DNA from: Pyricularia pennisetigena
Taxonomy: Eukaryota; Ascomycota; Sordariomycetes; Magnaporthales; Pyriculariaceae
Direction of reading: 5' to 3'
NCBI RefSeq assembly: GCF_004337985.1
Contig: NC_043743.1
Coordinates: forward strand, 426,228 to 490,227
Length of the DNA: 64,000 bases
Under the pieces are notes generated by a model. It was not told where the DNA came from. It did no database searches and saw only the letters and a program-made list of their open reading frames with translations. A program made the translations under genes and the position numbers. Of the stretch, positions 11,611 through 25,624 are shown piece after piece (positions within the stretch are counted from its first letter, which is position 1; the number at the start of each line of letters is the position of its first letter).

Positions 11611-12806
11611 TGTGAGGGTGAGTGTGGGTGGAGAGGGGTGGTCAAGCTTGATATTGGATGGGTGTTGGTTTGGTCCGCCTTTACTGCAGCAATATTTCCC
11701 CACTGACCGGTCGAATGGTCACAATGTTCGTCGGAAAATATGGTATGGTGATGTCTTTCGTTTTAGCCGTCGGTTTAGTCGTCGTGGTCTTGGTGGTTGT
11801 GGGATTTTGTTGATTGCTAATGGATCATGTCAAACGTTGATGGCCCCGAATATTCATTCCCCCCCAAGGCTGCGGAGTGATGAGGCGGCCGGGCCACCAG
11901 AACAGGCGTCAGGACGTTGACGTGAAAGCTTCCCACCCCGTTTGTAAGGGACCCACCTGAGGTACATTGGATTTGTACCGTTGTACGGCACCGGCGCTAT
12001 AGACGGGCCCACTGGCAGCAGCGCAAGCTTACGTTCTTGGCTTTGCTTGAGTAAGAAATCATAAAGCTGAAGAGGTGTCGATGGAAATTGGTACATATTA
12101 AAACTACTTGGATATTCTTATACTGTGAGCTTTTGGAGCATTACAATCACTTTTGTCTGTCGCTGTTTGTTCGCGCTTGAGAAAGGGCTAGAGTACAGGG
12201 TACTTTGTACCCAAGGTCTCTTAATTAACAGACCCAGCAGCTTGCAAAATGCAGACGGCCTCTTTTTATCTTATCGGTTTACCCAGACACGTCCATTCAG
12301 CCGACACAGTCCCGAGAGAGCTAATGAAGACAAGGTAGCACAGTAATAAACGTAGCTCGGCCTCGAGTTGGACCCGCCCCAGATTCACTGTAACGTGCGA
12401 TGAACCTAGCTCGTTAGGGCGGTTGCGCCGCGGCTACCACCTGCTTGTACCTGTGCTTTGCTTTGCGCCTCTCAACACCTCAACCTTGCTTGAATCGAAA
12501 GCTCCATCCAATCAGGATTTCATCCAGCTTCTTATTCCCGCGAAATCGCTTCAAAAATTCCCGCCCTTTCCCGTCTCTAACTTTCTCTACCACCACAATC
12601 CAATCTTGTTAGTACTCGTCCAGCTGTGCGCGACGCCGGTCTATACGCTCTGCTCTCCGTATTTGTTACACATTTGTCTCGTTTTTGTACTCTTTCATTT
12701 CTGTTTTCAACTCTAACGACGTCAATTGCTTGCTGTAGTTTCGGCGCTCCTACGTCTTTTTTTTTTTTTTCTCCCGCAAACTCTAGACTAGACACTACCA
12801 GCCAAG
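11611..12806. other. Divergent RPN8/ADK1 promoter region
   Basis: A 1.2 kb spacer between divergent genes. The ADK1 side becomes pyrimidine-rich (about 12580-12780), typical of a fungal 5' leader. I looked for a yeast-type proteasome-associated element and saw no convincing copy. No gene recognised. Confidence 0.6.
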
Positions 12807-13907
<1,101 letters not shown>

Positions 13908-16027
13908 CTGGACTGTTGCGGACAGGATAGTAGTGAATGGTGAGCAGGGGCACGCAGCAGCATAATGTGTAATGTCTCTGGGTGCTACCTTGGGCTGTGG
14001 CAGACTGTTAAGCCAGCTAGTGATTGCGACGTTGACGTTGGGTTCTGGATAAGAGAATTGTAATCGAGGCTGTCGGGAAAGGGGGATATGTCAGGGGTGG
14101 CGCAAAGAGCGCAGCCATTGTCCACTGATGATACGGGGATTTTTAAAGCTGTAACAATCATCTCTGCTTGGGTGGTCCTCTTCTTCTTCTTTTAGATCCC
14201 CAACCTTATTGTCACACCATTCTTACGATCCCGTTGGGTTGTATCCATATTTGTTTATTTTTTCATTACGTCTGTGTTTCATAGCTGGGCATCGGGCACG
14301 ACGTCAACGAGGTGTACATGCGCATTTTGTCTGTTTTTGTTTTGTTTTTTTTTTCTTGCTCTTTTTTGTTCTGCTACTCTGAATCTTGGGAAATGGGGGT
14401 GGCGCGAACTTGAGCAACAAAAGCAAAACATATGCATATAAGGAAGGGGGAAAGCAAGGGCGCACTGTCAATGGTGGCAATGTGATTCACATGTTCTTGA
14501 TATCTTTAGTATTTCGTGTTGCTCCCTGTCTCTCAATAGCGACTACCGCGCCGGCTTTGAGGAATGATGTCGAAACAAAAAAAAAAAAAAAGAAAAAAAA
14601 AGCAATAATGCGCATATTGCCAAACTTATATTGTAAAGAAAAGAAGCCCAGGGGATTCTACATCGGCCATGATTGATTGTTTGACGGGTATAGCGAGCCA
14701 ACGTGGAGGAAAGCACCGCCCGGTGTGTATCTGTTACATGTATACTAAGTAGTAGTAGTAATAGTAGCTTAACTCGCAATATATCAGCCAACTCTCGGCT
14801 CTGGTTGGATGCAAGCTCGAAATCCAGATTGGTCATAGCCGGCAGTGTAATGCGGCAAAGGAAGTAAGCCTGTTCCACAAGCAATCCAAGGGGCTGGGAT
14901 TTTTTTTTTTTTTTTTTTCGACGCAAACTCCACATGACCCAATACACTAGGTGTGTACTCCCTTGAGTATGCAAGCTGTCGGTGAACATGGTGATTCGTG
15001 TAACTGACTGTCTAACGATGCTGCCAACGGACCAACACAGACTAGCCGAACGCCAGCACACAAGGAGATATAGCATCAAAGCACACATGGGGTTATTCGT
15101 TGGCAAGTCTTGAACTAGCTATGTATCTAGGCTCCCTTGAATAATAGAATAAAAAAAAAAAAGTGGTAGAAAGAAAATTGACGAAAAGAAAATCAAGTAT
15201 TTTTACACGACGTTACGCCCACCCGTCGAGAATCAATATCGCAGACTGGAAAACTGTAATCTCGGGAATAAGTCCTGGATTCCATTCCTCCAAGGGCCCC
15301 CATCTTTGTCGTGTCTACCCAGCTCCTAAAAAGGCCCACCAGCTCCCATTTCTGTTTGGTTTTAACATTAGATAAAAAACAAAAAGTGAGCAAGATAATA
15401 AAAGGAACTAGAAGAGGGTGGCAGGTCGAGGACCGGGATAGATAACCAAATGGAGGGCCACAAGAAGAAAAAAAAGGAGCCCAAAAATCAAAGGATCACG
15501 AGAGAAAAAAAGAAAAAAAAAAAAAGAAAACAGCCATCTCTTTTGGGCTGTAAAAGATCAGTCTCCGATTGTCCTTCGCCGTCGCATATTCCCGCCGCCA
15601 CAGTTAAAGATGGCTGCAATTAACACAGCAGAAAGATGACCTGCCAAAACAGGAAGTAAAAAAAAGGAAACGATAAAAAAGAAATAAAAATAAACGACGA
15701 GATTCTCAAAATCAAGAGTCATCTCACACAGAACACAGCCGGGTTTTAGGTAAATATCGTATAAACACACAGACACACATGCAGTTATTTCCCTTCCCCA
15801 ACAAGATGAATAAAACCAGCCCAAATGAAAAAGGAACCGTACGACGCCAGGCGTGTCGCATGATAAAACGAGGACGAAAGGAAATTGGTATAAACAAGTA
15901 AGTAGTAAGCCAGTCCAGGATTTGTTGGTATATGAAGCGGCTGCTTTGATGCTTGCTGGTCATGAAACTCGACTACCCCGCCACCTTTGTCTACTTGAGC
16001 AGGCCGAAATGCGTTTACCTGGCAATA
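13908..16027. other. ADK1 / LIM-binding gene convergent intergenic region
   Basis: 2.1 kb between convergent genes, with A/T-rich homopolymer runs near 14577-14602, 14900-14918, 15150-15161 and 15506-15530. The short ORFs are low complexity and I support none. It probably holds long 3' untranslated regions. Confidence 0.55.
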
Positions 16028-18938
16028 TCATGACGGAGCTTGGGGTCCGGTCTTCAGCCTTTTCTGCATCCTGGGCGTCGGTGGTTTGCCCTTGCCAGCT
16101 TGGATTCCATTCACAAGGGGCCCGGACCCAGGAGTCGGTGCTGAAACCGGGGTGCCATCGTCTTCCGTCTTGACGCCAGACGGTCGCCGCCTCTTGGTGC
16201 CTGCAGGTGACGTGTTGGCCGAAGGGCCGCTAGAGCTCGTGCCCTGTTGGCTCTGCTGCGGCACCATCTGCTGCGCCATGGCTGGGCTGCCAATGTGCGG
16301 AGAACCCGGCAGCTGGAGGTTAGCAGCATGCGGGCTGGCGCCCATAGGGAATTGGCCGTAGCTTGGCGTACGTGGTTGGCCGCCTGCCCCCTGGGGCATC
16401 TGCTGACCGTTCATTACGCCCGCATTGTCGCCTTGCCCGCTGACCGTCTGAATATAAGAGTTGAGGGCTGCGTATGGGCCTAGGTTAGGGTGCATATGTG
16501 CGTGGGCGAAAAGAGGGTTCATGTGCGACAATATTTCTGATATCTGTATGACAATGACAAGTGTTAGCGGCTGAGCAAGTCACATCACATGACCGCCAGA
16601 GGGTGCAGGTGAGCGAGACGTGCAGAGTGCCGATCAATACTCACCTCGAGGAAGTTTTGGACAGCGGCTGAAAGTCCGTTCTTGTTAACAAGTGCATCGG
16701 GGAGAACCAAATCCGGTGGTACGCTCTGTGGCGACTTGAACTGCCGCTGCTTGGCCTTTTTGCTCATTTCTGGCGATGATTTTGCATCTGGATTGTTGGC
16801 CTGTTTCCAGTCCTTGATCCAGGTATGGGTCGGTTTGGCACCCTGAAGAACCAGACTCCTGGGAAGGAACTCCTCGTAGTGGTTTTGTTGGAACTCGAGG
16901 AGCTCGATCTTCTGCTCCCCGTCAAAGTGCGCACGTAGTGTCCCGCTAGCCATCACCTGTAATTACACCAATCGTTAGTACTTGACAAATTTTACTTGTC
17001 AGACTGACAATTCATCAAATTTCACTAACCATGAGGTTCCCGGGATACCAAAAGTGCATGCTGGCTTTGGTGTTCTCGATAAAGTGCGAGTCGCCCGTCA
17101 GGGGTTTATCCGTCGTGCCCTTGTCCAGCACCAACTGAATGTTTGTGGCGCCACCCTGGAAATATGAGTTGAAGTACCTGGCAAGTATGGGGAAGCCAAG
17201 TTCGTAGGGCTTGTCTGCAGCTACTCCGTCGTCGCCGTATTCGTGCACGATAAACCTGAATACAGCCCGAGGCGAGAAAAATCTATGCACAAACTCGTTC
17301 CAGTATGACAGATCGGTCGGATCCTTGCCTCCCTGTTTGTGAATTTACTTAGCTCATGACTTCATTCAGCCGACCAAGCCCATCTCCGGGGACAACATAC
17401 CTGAAACCCGCTCAGGTGCTCACAGAACTGCAGCAGCTTGAGCAAGCAGTGCCCCTTCATGTTTTCCCTCTTCTGCAAAAGTGCGCTGTTGGCAAAAGCG
17501 TGCTGCTGAGCAGCCAAAAGGGCCTGCGGGGGCTGGCCACCAGGCCCGGCAGGCTGCGGCATGGCTGCTTGCTGCGCTTGGGCGTTGGGTTGCTGGGGGC
17601 CTTGGCCCTGGTTTTGTGGCTGACCAGGTGGCGCATTTGGACCGGGGCCGGGCTGGCCCTGCGGTGCTTGTGTCGTCGGAGGCTGTTGCGGACCCTGTGT
17701 TTGCGCGGGTTGCGCTTGGGGTTGCTGCTGTGGTGGTTGCGGCCCTTGCTGGGGCGGTTGCTGCTGCTGCTGAGCTTGGGGAGGCTGCTGCTGTTGTTGC
17801 TGGGCTTGTTGTTGCTGCTGCTGCTGCTGCTGGGCCTGTTGCTGCTGAGCCTGCTGCTGCTGCTGCTGCTGCTGTTGTTGTTGCTGAGCCTGCTGCTGCT
17901 GCTGCTGCTGCTGCTGTTGTTGTTGAGCCTGCTGCTGCTGGGCCTGTTGCTGCTGGGCCTGTTGCTGGGCCTGTTGAGCCTGAGCTTGGGCGTGAGCCTG
18001 GGCTTGTGCGTGAGCCTGTTGCATAGCAGCAAGAGCTGCCGGGTTAGGATGCGGTGCGTTCCCGAGATGACCCTGATTCTGAGCATGTTGCTGCTGCTGG
18101 TGCTGCTGGAGGGCCATCTGTTGAGCTATTAATGCCTATATGAAGGTTGCTAGTCAGCTCTTGAATCCTTTGTCTTACAGGACAGCATCATGTTTGTATA
18201 GAGCATAGTACTCTAACTGAACCTACTTGCTGTTGTGCAGCTGCCGCAGCGGGGTTCTATCAAGAAGCCAGTCAGCAAAAGACAATCATCGACTGGACGA
18301 TAACAACAACACAAAAAAAAAACATACTTGCTGGCGCAGCCTCTGCATTTGTTGGATTTGGGCCGGGTTCAAGTGTTGCATCTGCTGCATTTGCTGCATT
18401 TGCTGGAGCTGCTGGGGATTTAATCCACCATACACGCTTTGCTGTGCCATGAGCATCTGCCTGGCCTGCTGTTGTTGTAGGTGTTGATTCATCCTTTGTG
18501 CTTGCAGATGTTGTAACGCTGCTGGGTTGTTCGCGTCTACAGATGACTGGATGTCAGCAACAGCTACTCGATATCTAAGCCCGGAAGTTCCGGCAGTGGG
18601 TAGAAACGTTACTCACAGGCCGCCATGTTGTTCATCTGCTGCTGCTGTTGGTGTTGAAACATTTGCTGCTGTGATAATTGCTGCATGTGAGGATTTGGTC
18701 CAGCACCCGGAGGCATTCCCACACCACCCATCAGGGCGGCAGGGTTAACCTGAGGGCCCGGGCCGGATACACCCATATGCATCTGGTGCGGCATACCTCC
18801 GGGCTGGACGCCGGGCTGACTGGGATTATGAGCCATGCCGGGAGCCATGCCCGGGTGGCCTTGTGGGACACCAGGCGGGTGTTGCATGGCGCCGGGGTGC
18901 GGCGAGAACGAAGGTCCCATGCTCATACTGGTCATCAT
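16028..18938 (-). CDS. ptaB: LIM-domain-binding co-regulator (PtaB/LDB1/Mfg1 type)
   Basis: Seven minus-strand exons (18938-18617, 18536-18328, 18256-18227, 18135-17401, 17332-17030, 16956-16645, 16543-16028) give about 808 residues; phases agree at every join. The N-terminal 330 residues are Met/Gln/Pro-rich, with almost pure glutamine runs from about residue 220 to 320. The LIM-binding domain follows (HCLLKLLQFCEHL, then DLSYWNEFVHRFFSPRAVFR, SMHFWYPGNLMV and LRAHFDGEQKIELLEFQ, about residues 410-590). The tail carries a basic TKRRRPSGVKTEDD nuclear-signal-like patch. In Aspergillus PtaB works with the LisH protein SomA to control adhesion and development; yeast Mfg1 acts with Flo8 and Mss11. 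The role here is inferred from that family. The 30-base third exon was found only by hand splicing. Confidence 0.88.
17758..18009 (-). repeat. CAG-type trinucleotide repeat coding for polyglutamine
   Basis: On the plus strand this is dense CTG/TTG repetition; on the coding strand it is CAG/CAA broken by GCT/GCC alanine codons. It encodes blocks of 2 to 12 glutamines separated by single alanines. It is a likely site of length variation. Confidence 0.9.
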
Positions 18939-21900
18939 TGATTGGCGTGTCGATGATCCACGGCGGTGGATATCGACGGCGACCTTTGCGTGTCTATTGC
19001 ATGCGCGTCGGGTGCCTGATCAACATGCAATGAGGCCGGCGGTCTGGGGGGCTTGGTTTTTGTGTTATGGTGTCAAAGGTGACCGAACCGCCGATCAATC
19101 GAGGTCCAGTGTGCGCCCAAAGCGCGCGACGGTGGGTGGATCTTTGGGGGTTGCGACAAATGTCTCGCGGCCAAGTGTCGCGACTTGCGACGGTACAGGC
19201 GAGAAGACCAATTAAAAAAAGAGCGAGGAAAGTCGACGGCTGGCAGCAGACGTTTTGGCGTCCAGTTGCAAGGTGATCGGTCGGAAAGAGTGACGGGTTT
19301 CTTCGGGGGATTCGGAAGTGCTATTTACTGTAACTGTTGAACGTAGTGGAAAGACTCTCGTGATCCGCAGACGCGACCGAGATTTTGATGGGGGGCGTCG
19401 ATTGGTGGCGGTCCGGCACGTAAGGCTCTGAGTCTCTCTCTGGACTGGGCTAGCCCAAGCCAGAAAGGCAACAGGAACAGACAGAGGGGAAAAATCAACT
19501 CTTCCAAACTTGGGCGACGCGGTAAGAGGCGAATTCGTTGTTATAAGCCTCGAATCGGGAGGCGGATTAATAGGAAAATGGGCGCGGGCCAGGGTCAGGT
19601 CGAGGTTGGGATTGATGCTTGGGAAGGATTGAGTTGTAGCCCGAATGAAGACAAGACCAGGAGAGTGCGAGAGGACTGGCTGGAGCAAATGGTGCCGGCT
19701 GGCTGTCGCAGGTTCGCAGTGCCAGCCAGACCCACTTTCAAGACACGGCCACCTGGGGGAGATCCAATCGTCGGAGGCCAGACGCACGCCCTGTTGTATG
19801 GGGCAGGGGTCGAGTAACCCAAGGCGTCCAATTTTTTTAATTTTTTTTTTTTTTCTCACTTGGGTGTTTTTGCGCTGCCTCCCGTGGACATATTTGTCCC
19901 GCGCAACTCGTGCTTTGTCAGTCCACTCGACCTCGGCCAAGCACCACTAATTGCTTGTTCCTGTCGTCGCTGTCGGAACACTCTCCGACAATGTTCCCGT
20001 TGTCGATGTTTATGATGGTATGATTTGTGCGCAGGTCAATTATTTCCTGTGGTCGAGCTCAATCGAGCACAGTACAGCTTAACGATCCAAATAAATCATT
20101 AGCCGGTACCTTTTTACAGGCAGCAGTACCCAGTTATCCCGAGCACAGTATCTGAGAAAAAAGCTGGGGTGGGCACCACTAACTAGCCTAGCTTATGATA
20201 TGGGGAATTCGATCAACATGTAAAGATCAACATGAAAAGAGCAAGCAAGCCAGCCAGAACAAATAACATGGGGATTTAGGTCATACGCAGTGAAAAAGCA
20301 TCTGAATGGGAGGGCGGCAGCTCTGGTGTTTTATGTGGCAGGCGCTCGCTGCAACCAAGGACATTGTACATCTTTTTTGTTCTCTCAAAGAGGAAAAGTA
20401 ACAGATGCTTGCTCGACTCGGCTCGACGACAGGTGGCAAGACGTGGGAATCGGTACGAGCGCAGCCTTACACTTTGCTTTCAGGCAGGCGCCTGACAGCT
20501 GGCAGGGAACAGATGCGCGATCGCAATACTACACAATAAACTTCGCCAGGCCGTCACCCCACTTATACCAAGTTGCTTCGCACGTACTACAGAGCAACAG
20601 GACGGGCAACCTAGGAGACACGGGGTGCATTTGTAATGGCCAGATAGCATCTGCTTCTGTCGGAGTAGAGGAGGCACTGACTGTCTCATGAATTATTCCG
20701 ATTCTACGAGGAGAAAAAAATGACACAAAAAAAGTAAGCGTATTACCAAGCAAGAGTCTCAATTATTATCGTCTCTCCTCAATCTGATATACCCAAGAAA
20801 TTGATAATGATTGTTATGCGTTCGCCCACGTGATATCTAAAAATGAAAAACAAAGGCTTTAACGCGGTTTAGTTGCCCAAGCACGCGGATATTAGGTGGC
20901 ATCCGATACCCAAGCTTTGACCTCGTTACTCGCAGACATCGATCAACGCCCAACCATGACCATGCTTGCTGGGCAACCTGTCAGACCACCAGTATAGCCT
21001 GAGGCATCCAATGGAAAAGAAAAGAAGACTCCACCTGACTACTTCTGGCAGAAGGTTCTCGACTTCACCGCTTACCAGCGGGTCCTGGATTCTATTTTTT
21101 TTTTTTTTCTGCCGAATAAAAAAAGCAAACAGACCATCTCCATTTTTCTGTCCAGAGACCCACTGAAAAGTTCTCGCAGTTGATCCAAGCGGGGCGGCAG
21201 AAAACGCTATAAACTTGATGCTTCAGGACATCTTCAGCTCTTTTCAACCTCTTCTCTCGACAACATCTTTCGCAGGTTCAGAGACAGACAGGCCGTCTCT
21301 TCTATCGCAAGAGGTCGCTCTTGCAGGGCTACTGTCGAGCTTCTCGCCGTCTGTCTCTGTGCCTGCGTATTCCAGAGAGGTAAGCCATTAATCCCCTCTA
21401 TTCCAAAGCCTTCAGACAACTTTTTCATTCCTCCATGCGCGCGGGTGCAGGTTGGGATGAGCTCATCCCAGTGCCTTGGAAAATATTTCTCTATGATGAC
21501 AACCAAACAATCACTTCTTTTCCTACCTGAATCGACCATGAAGAGGTTTACCTTCGGGTTGCTTTTCCCTCGGGATTGGCGCCTGGTACTTGCCAGTATA
21601 CTTGTCTGAATTTTTCCGCGTCTTCGCGCAGCGCGTGTTTTCAAAAGCCTGTCTGGCGAAATTCATTGCTTCTTTTGAGAAAGCTTGACACTGACCTCAA
21701 TCGCACAGTTTCTTCTGTCTAGGAAGCTGAGAGGCTTTGCTTTGCTACAATTCAACATCAGTCGACAGCCACTAACTCGAAAGCCCTTTGCAGGTTTTTT
21801 ATCATCAGGTTAGTTCTTTATTGCCCACTCGCCAAAGCACATTACAACTTCCCTCCGATTCTTTATGATGAAACATTTCCTACATTCGCAGTTTCCACTC

Positions 21901-22564
21901 TATGCCCCGTCAGAGCCTTTCAGGGATGCAAATGAGAGCGAATAACCTTCCTTGGATGTCTGATCCGAATCGCAACATCATCACTTTGTTATCAGTCAAA
22001 AATATGCTTTTGGCAAAATGCTAACAGATACCAGAATCCCATCAGTACATTGGTTCTTTCAACTACGGAGTGTAAGGAAATCCTGGAGACTTTCCTCGTT
22101 TCTGGTGGGTTGGAGACTACGTTAGATAGAATTGTTCAGGATATTGGGACCACATGGAAATAATAATAATAATAATAAGGGTATCACTTCATGCAGAAAT
22201 ATTCTCGATGCTACCCTACCATGCTTGTCCGTGATGGTTTCTTGTTCAGTCATTGGTACGTTAGTGGTTCATTCACGCAAGCACAACAGGCTTGGTCCAT
22301 AACATGAACATATATTGACGCCTACACGGCCTAATGCCACGCTACCTAGTTCCCAGTGTAGAAGATCCTATGCCAAAACTCCAGTCCTACACCTACGCCA
22401 TCCTGGATGTAAAAATAAGGGAAACCGTCCCCCCCAAATCCAAACCCAGACTCAAACAGTGAATACACAAATCTCTATCATGACACGACACACTGAACCA
22501 AGCGATTCACATCCCCATCTGACAGACAATCAGCCCCGGGACCATGTCCAGCAGCGGCGCCCTT
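18939..22564. other. Gene-poor region upstream of the LIM-binding gene
   Basis: 3.6 kb between the 5' end of the LIM-binding gene and the 3' end of the HbrB gene, both on the minus strand. It includes a probable long leader of the LIM-binding gene, where a 241-codon frame (19212-19940) opens only with TTG and looks non-coding. It also has a (TAA)n run at 22160-22178. A pyrimidine-rich segment near 21235-21300 and 21700-21900 resembles a transcribed leader, but I cannot assign a gene. No RNA gene recognised. Confidence 0.5.
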
Positions 22565-24969
22565 CTAAGGCACGCTGAGCTCCTCCCTGACCGTGCCCGT
22601 CCCAAACATGCCGCCGCCGCCGCCGACGGCGGCCGATAGATCCCCCGGGCCGCGCCTGACCCTCCCGCCGACGAGGCCTCGCCTGTTCCTGCCCGTGCGG
22701 CCCCTGCCGAGCCAGTTGAGCTTGAGCAGCCGGCACAGCTCCGCGACGCGGCTATCTTGATCGTCGCCACCACCACCACCGGGGCCTGCTCCTACTCCAC
22801 CACCGCCGCCGCCGACGCCATCCATGCCCGACAGCACACTCATGCACTGAAGCATACGGCCGACCATCTCGGTGACTTGCTTGCTGTTCTCGACGTTTTG
22901 TTCTTGTATCGTGTTGTTATTGTTGTTAGTGTTGCTGTTGTTGCTACCTGTGCGGTTCGGGGTAAAAGGCCGGAGCAGCCCGTCCGCCGAGCCGTGCGAG
23001 ACGTTGCTCAGCCCGCGGCTGCGGCTGACGCTGCTGCCCATTGAGGTCATGTCGCCTAGCAGTGTGGAGCCGGTCGAATTGTAGCTCGCCATGGACGGGT
23101 CGAGCGACATGGCGGTGCCGGGCCGGGCGCCGTACGAGCCGTCGGGCGAGGTGCCGAGGTGCAGCGACGACGCCGAGAACATGGTGTTGCCGCTCATGCC
23201 CGAATCCTGCTGCTTGGGGATAGGCATGGGCGAGGCGAGGGCCATGCTGGCGAGGGATTGCGGGAGGAATTCCAGCGAGAGCCGTGAGAACATGGCCTTG
23301 AGCGTGTCGTAGCGCGGCAGGATGACGCTGTCTCTGAAGCTCGTCAGGACCATGCGCCGTACGTTGAGAACCGACGATACTGGTACTATCTCGGCGTGCG
23401 ACTGCGAGCCTGACCGCGCCCTTACGCCGCCCCAGAAGTCGCGGGCGCGTTCTGCCGTCATGAGGGACCCCGTGCCGCTGAACTCGAGGTCCAAGGGGAG
23501 GAAAACCGCCTGCATATACGGTAGTATGGTAGTAAAAGTAAAAACCCAAAGTTCCACGAGCGCCGGGATTAGTTTCTCTTCTGGCGTTCGTCGCAGCGCC
23601 GTATCAAGATACGCGAAACCCGTGCCCAGCAAATCCCTGAGGTCATCGATGATGATGCTGGGCTGGCCCTTGGCGAGAGTGTACTGTATATGCATCGTGA
23701 CAACCCTGTTCAGGTCTTCGATCGGAAGGCGCAAGTCCTCGCCCTCAAACACCACCAAAAGCTTAGCTTTGAGGTACGGCCAAGCGTCGTCGAGCGCTAT
23801 GCTGTTTAACCCCAGTTTCCCACTGTCGACGGGCTCGTGGAGATATAGACTTGACTGCTGTGCGCTGTTCCCCAGACTCCCTGGACCTGACCATTCCGGC
23901 GGCGCAAGTGACGCCTCGTCTTCTTTGCGCTTCTCCCTAAAGGCACGCCCACCATGTCGGAGATCTAACCCACTCATGCTTTTGAACGAGGTCGATCCTG
24001 AGGCAGGGCTGGCCGGGATGTTGAAGTTGTAGAGACTGCTCGGGGCGCTCGGATCTGTCGGCCGGGAGTTGCTCTTTGCGGACGAAAGCGGCAGGTTATA
24101 CTCATCATTGTCCTTGCCCTTGTGTTTCGGCCGTGACAGGAAGTAGTGTCGCTTCTCCTTATTTTTCTCCTCGATCGGAGTCTCGCTCGGCCGTATCGTC
24201 GCGGCGGAAGCGTTACCGAGGCTGTAAAATGAGGCATTGGACGACTCCAGACTGGTTGTGCTAAAGTTACCCCGTTGAAGGTTCGACAACGCCGTGCCGA
24301 TCTTGCCTGGGCTCGGCTGCGGCTTGTCCTTGGAGTCGCCCTTTGTATAAATCTTCCCGGGCCGCGAGAAGAGCTTCACTTTGGATTTCTCCTGCCTGAC
24401 TGGCATGGGCGGCGGCGGGGGTGGAGGCGGCGGAGGGACTTGGATCTGGGGTGCGGGTTGTTGTGGCGCGGACCGCGGAAAGACTATGCTCGCGGCCGCC
24501 TGTGCTGCTGAGGTGTGATGATAACCGCCGCTGAAGCCAGTATCCCGAGGTGCGCTGGCCTCGGTCAGGCTGAGCATCGGCGGACTCAATGGCCCTCCGC
24601 TAGTTCTCTTGAGGCCCTGCTGGGGTGGAGGGCCATCTTCTGGAGAGGGCGTAGGCACGGTCTGGGACCGTTGCCGCTGCTGTTGTTGCTGCTGATGTTG
24701 CTGCTGCTGCTGCTGTTGACTCGGCAACTGTAATTGCTGGGCAGTATGGTCTCTGTTCTGGTGGTGCATGACGGCGGCCTGTGCGGCAATATGACTGGCG
24801 CTGAGCTGCTCCCGCGGAGGAGGTGAAGTCGCGGCCATTGTAGCGATGTGGGGGAGGTTACTAGCAGATGTCGAGGGCAGCACGGCCTCGAAGGAGCCCG
24901 GTGCGGTCTGGGAGTGTTTCCTGGAGTGGTAGTACCCACCAGTCTTGGTGGCGCTGTTGGGGCCCAACG

Positions 24970-25000
<31 letters not shown>

Positions 25001-25624
25001 ATTGTTGTTGTTATTGTTGTTGTTATTGTTGTTGTTATTGTTGTTGTTATTGTTGTTGTTGTTGTTATTGTTATTCACGGCAGGCGGAAGGGTCAAGGGC
25101 GAGGAGCCTCGGGGCAGATCATTGTTGTAGTTGGACGAAGAAGCAGCTGCGACGGACCTTGCAGCTGCAGCCGCTGCCGGCGATAGGTTCGCCGTGGACG
25201 GTCTGGAGAAGTTGTGGAGGCTGTTGGTGCTGGAATTGGCCTGGGAGGTGAAGCTGGCGTAGATTGGCGTCTGGTTGTGGACGCTGCTGGTGATGCTGCT
25301 CGCGATGTGCGCTTGCGCTTGTTGGTGTTGCTGTTGTTGTCCGCTGTTCGCGGTGGAAGGCGTACGGTTGTTGGGACCGGTATTGCTGCCGGGATAGTAG
25401 GACGCAGATGCGGCGGATACGGACGCTGACACAGCCACGGGCGTTTGCGAGGATGTTGATGAATCCTCAGTAGAAGAGACTGACTCCATTCGCCTCGAGC
25501 TCGGGCGAGGCTCAGCGGCAGGCGTCGAGGCCGCCGGTTGGTGACCCTGTCCGAACTGTGGGTTCTGCGACAGCAACGGGGAGAAACTCCCCGGCGCTCG
25601 GGGCGGGGGTCTGCCTGGTTGCAT
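22565..25624 (-). CDS. hbrB: HbrB-domain protein, TORC2 subunit Bit61/PRR5 type
   Basis: One uninterrupted 1019-codon frame on the minus strand. The HbrB domain spans about residues 605-790, from LDDAWPYLKAKLLVVFEGE through LAKGQPSIIIDDLRDLLGT and LVELWVFTFTTILPYMQAVF to RDFWGGVRAR. This domain defines Bit61/Bit2 of yeast TORC2, HbrB of Aspergillus (hyperbranching mutant) and animal PRR5/Protor. TORC2 acts at the plasma membrane on Ypk kinases, polarity and sphingolipid balance. The first 600 residues are disordered: Ser/Pro-rich, an Asn run (about residues 183-218), short Gln runs and a PPPPPPPPPPMP block. The C-terminus is Gly-rich. No intron is needed. The domain call is strong; the biological role is by homology. 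Confidence 0.9.
24970..25075 (-). repeat. AAC/AAT repeat coding for polyasparagine
   Basis: About 105 bases of GTT with interspersed ATT on the plus strand, read as AAC/AAT on the coding strand. It gives about 35 consecutive asparagines in the HbrB protein. Confidence 0.95.

Noticed and set aside
11611..12806. Proteasome-associated control element in the RPN8 promoter
   Set aside because: Only partial GCCACC-like strings occur, without the full consensus, and the yeast Rpn4 system may not apply here.
17758..18009. CRISPR-like direct repeats
   Set aside because: The repetition is codon-level CAG/CAA in a eukaryotic exon, with no spacer structure.
17356..18132. 258-codon leucine-rich frame opposite the polyglutamine exon
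   Set aside because: It is the antisense reading of CAG repeats, which always yields leucine runs. The minus strand has proper introns, domains and phases.
19212..19940. 241-codon minus-strand frame upstream of the LIM-binding gene
   Set aside because: Its first codon is TTG, composition is low quality and it has no family resemblance; more likely leader sequence.
20290..20691. 133-codon plus-strand frame
   Set aside because: It starts with GTG rather than ATG and shows no domain or codon signal.
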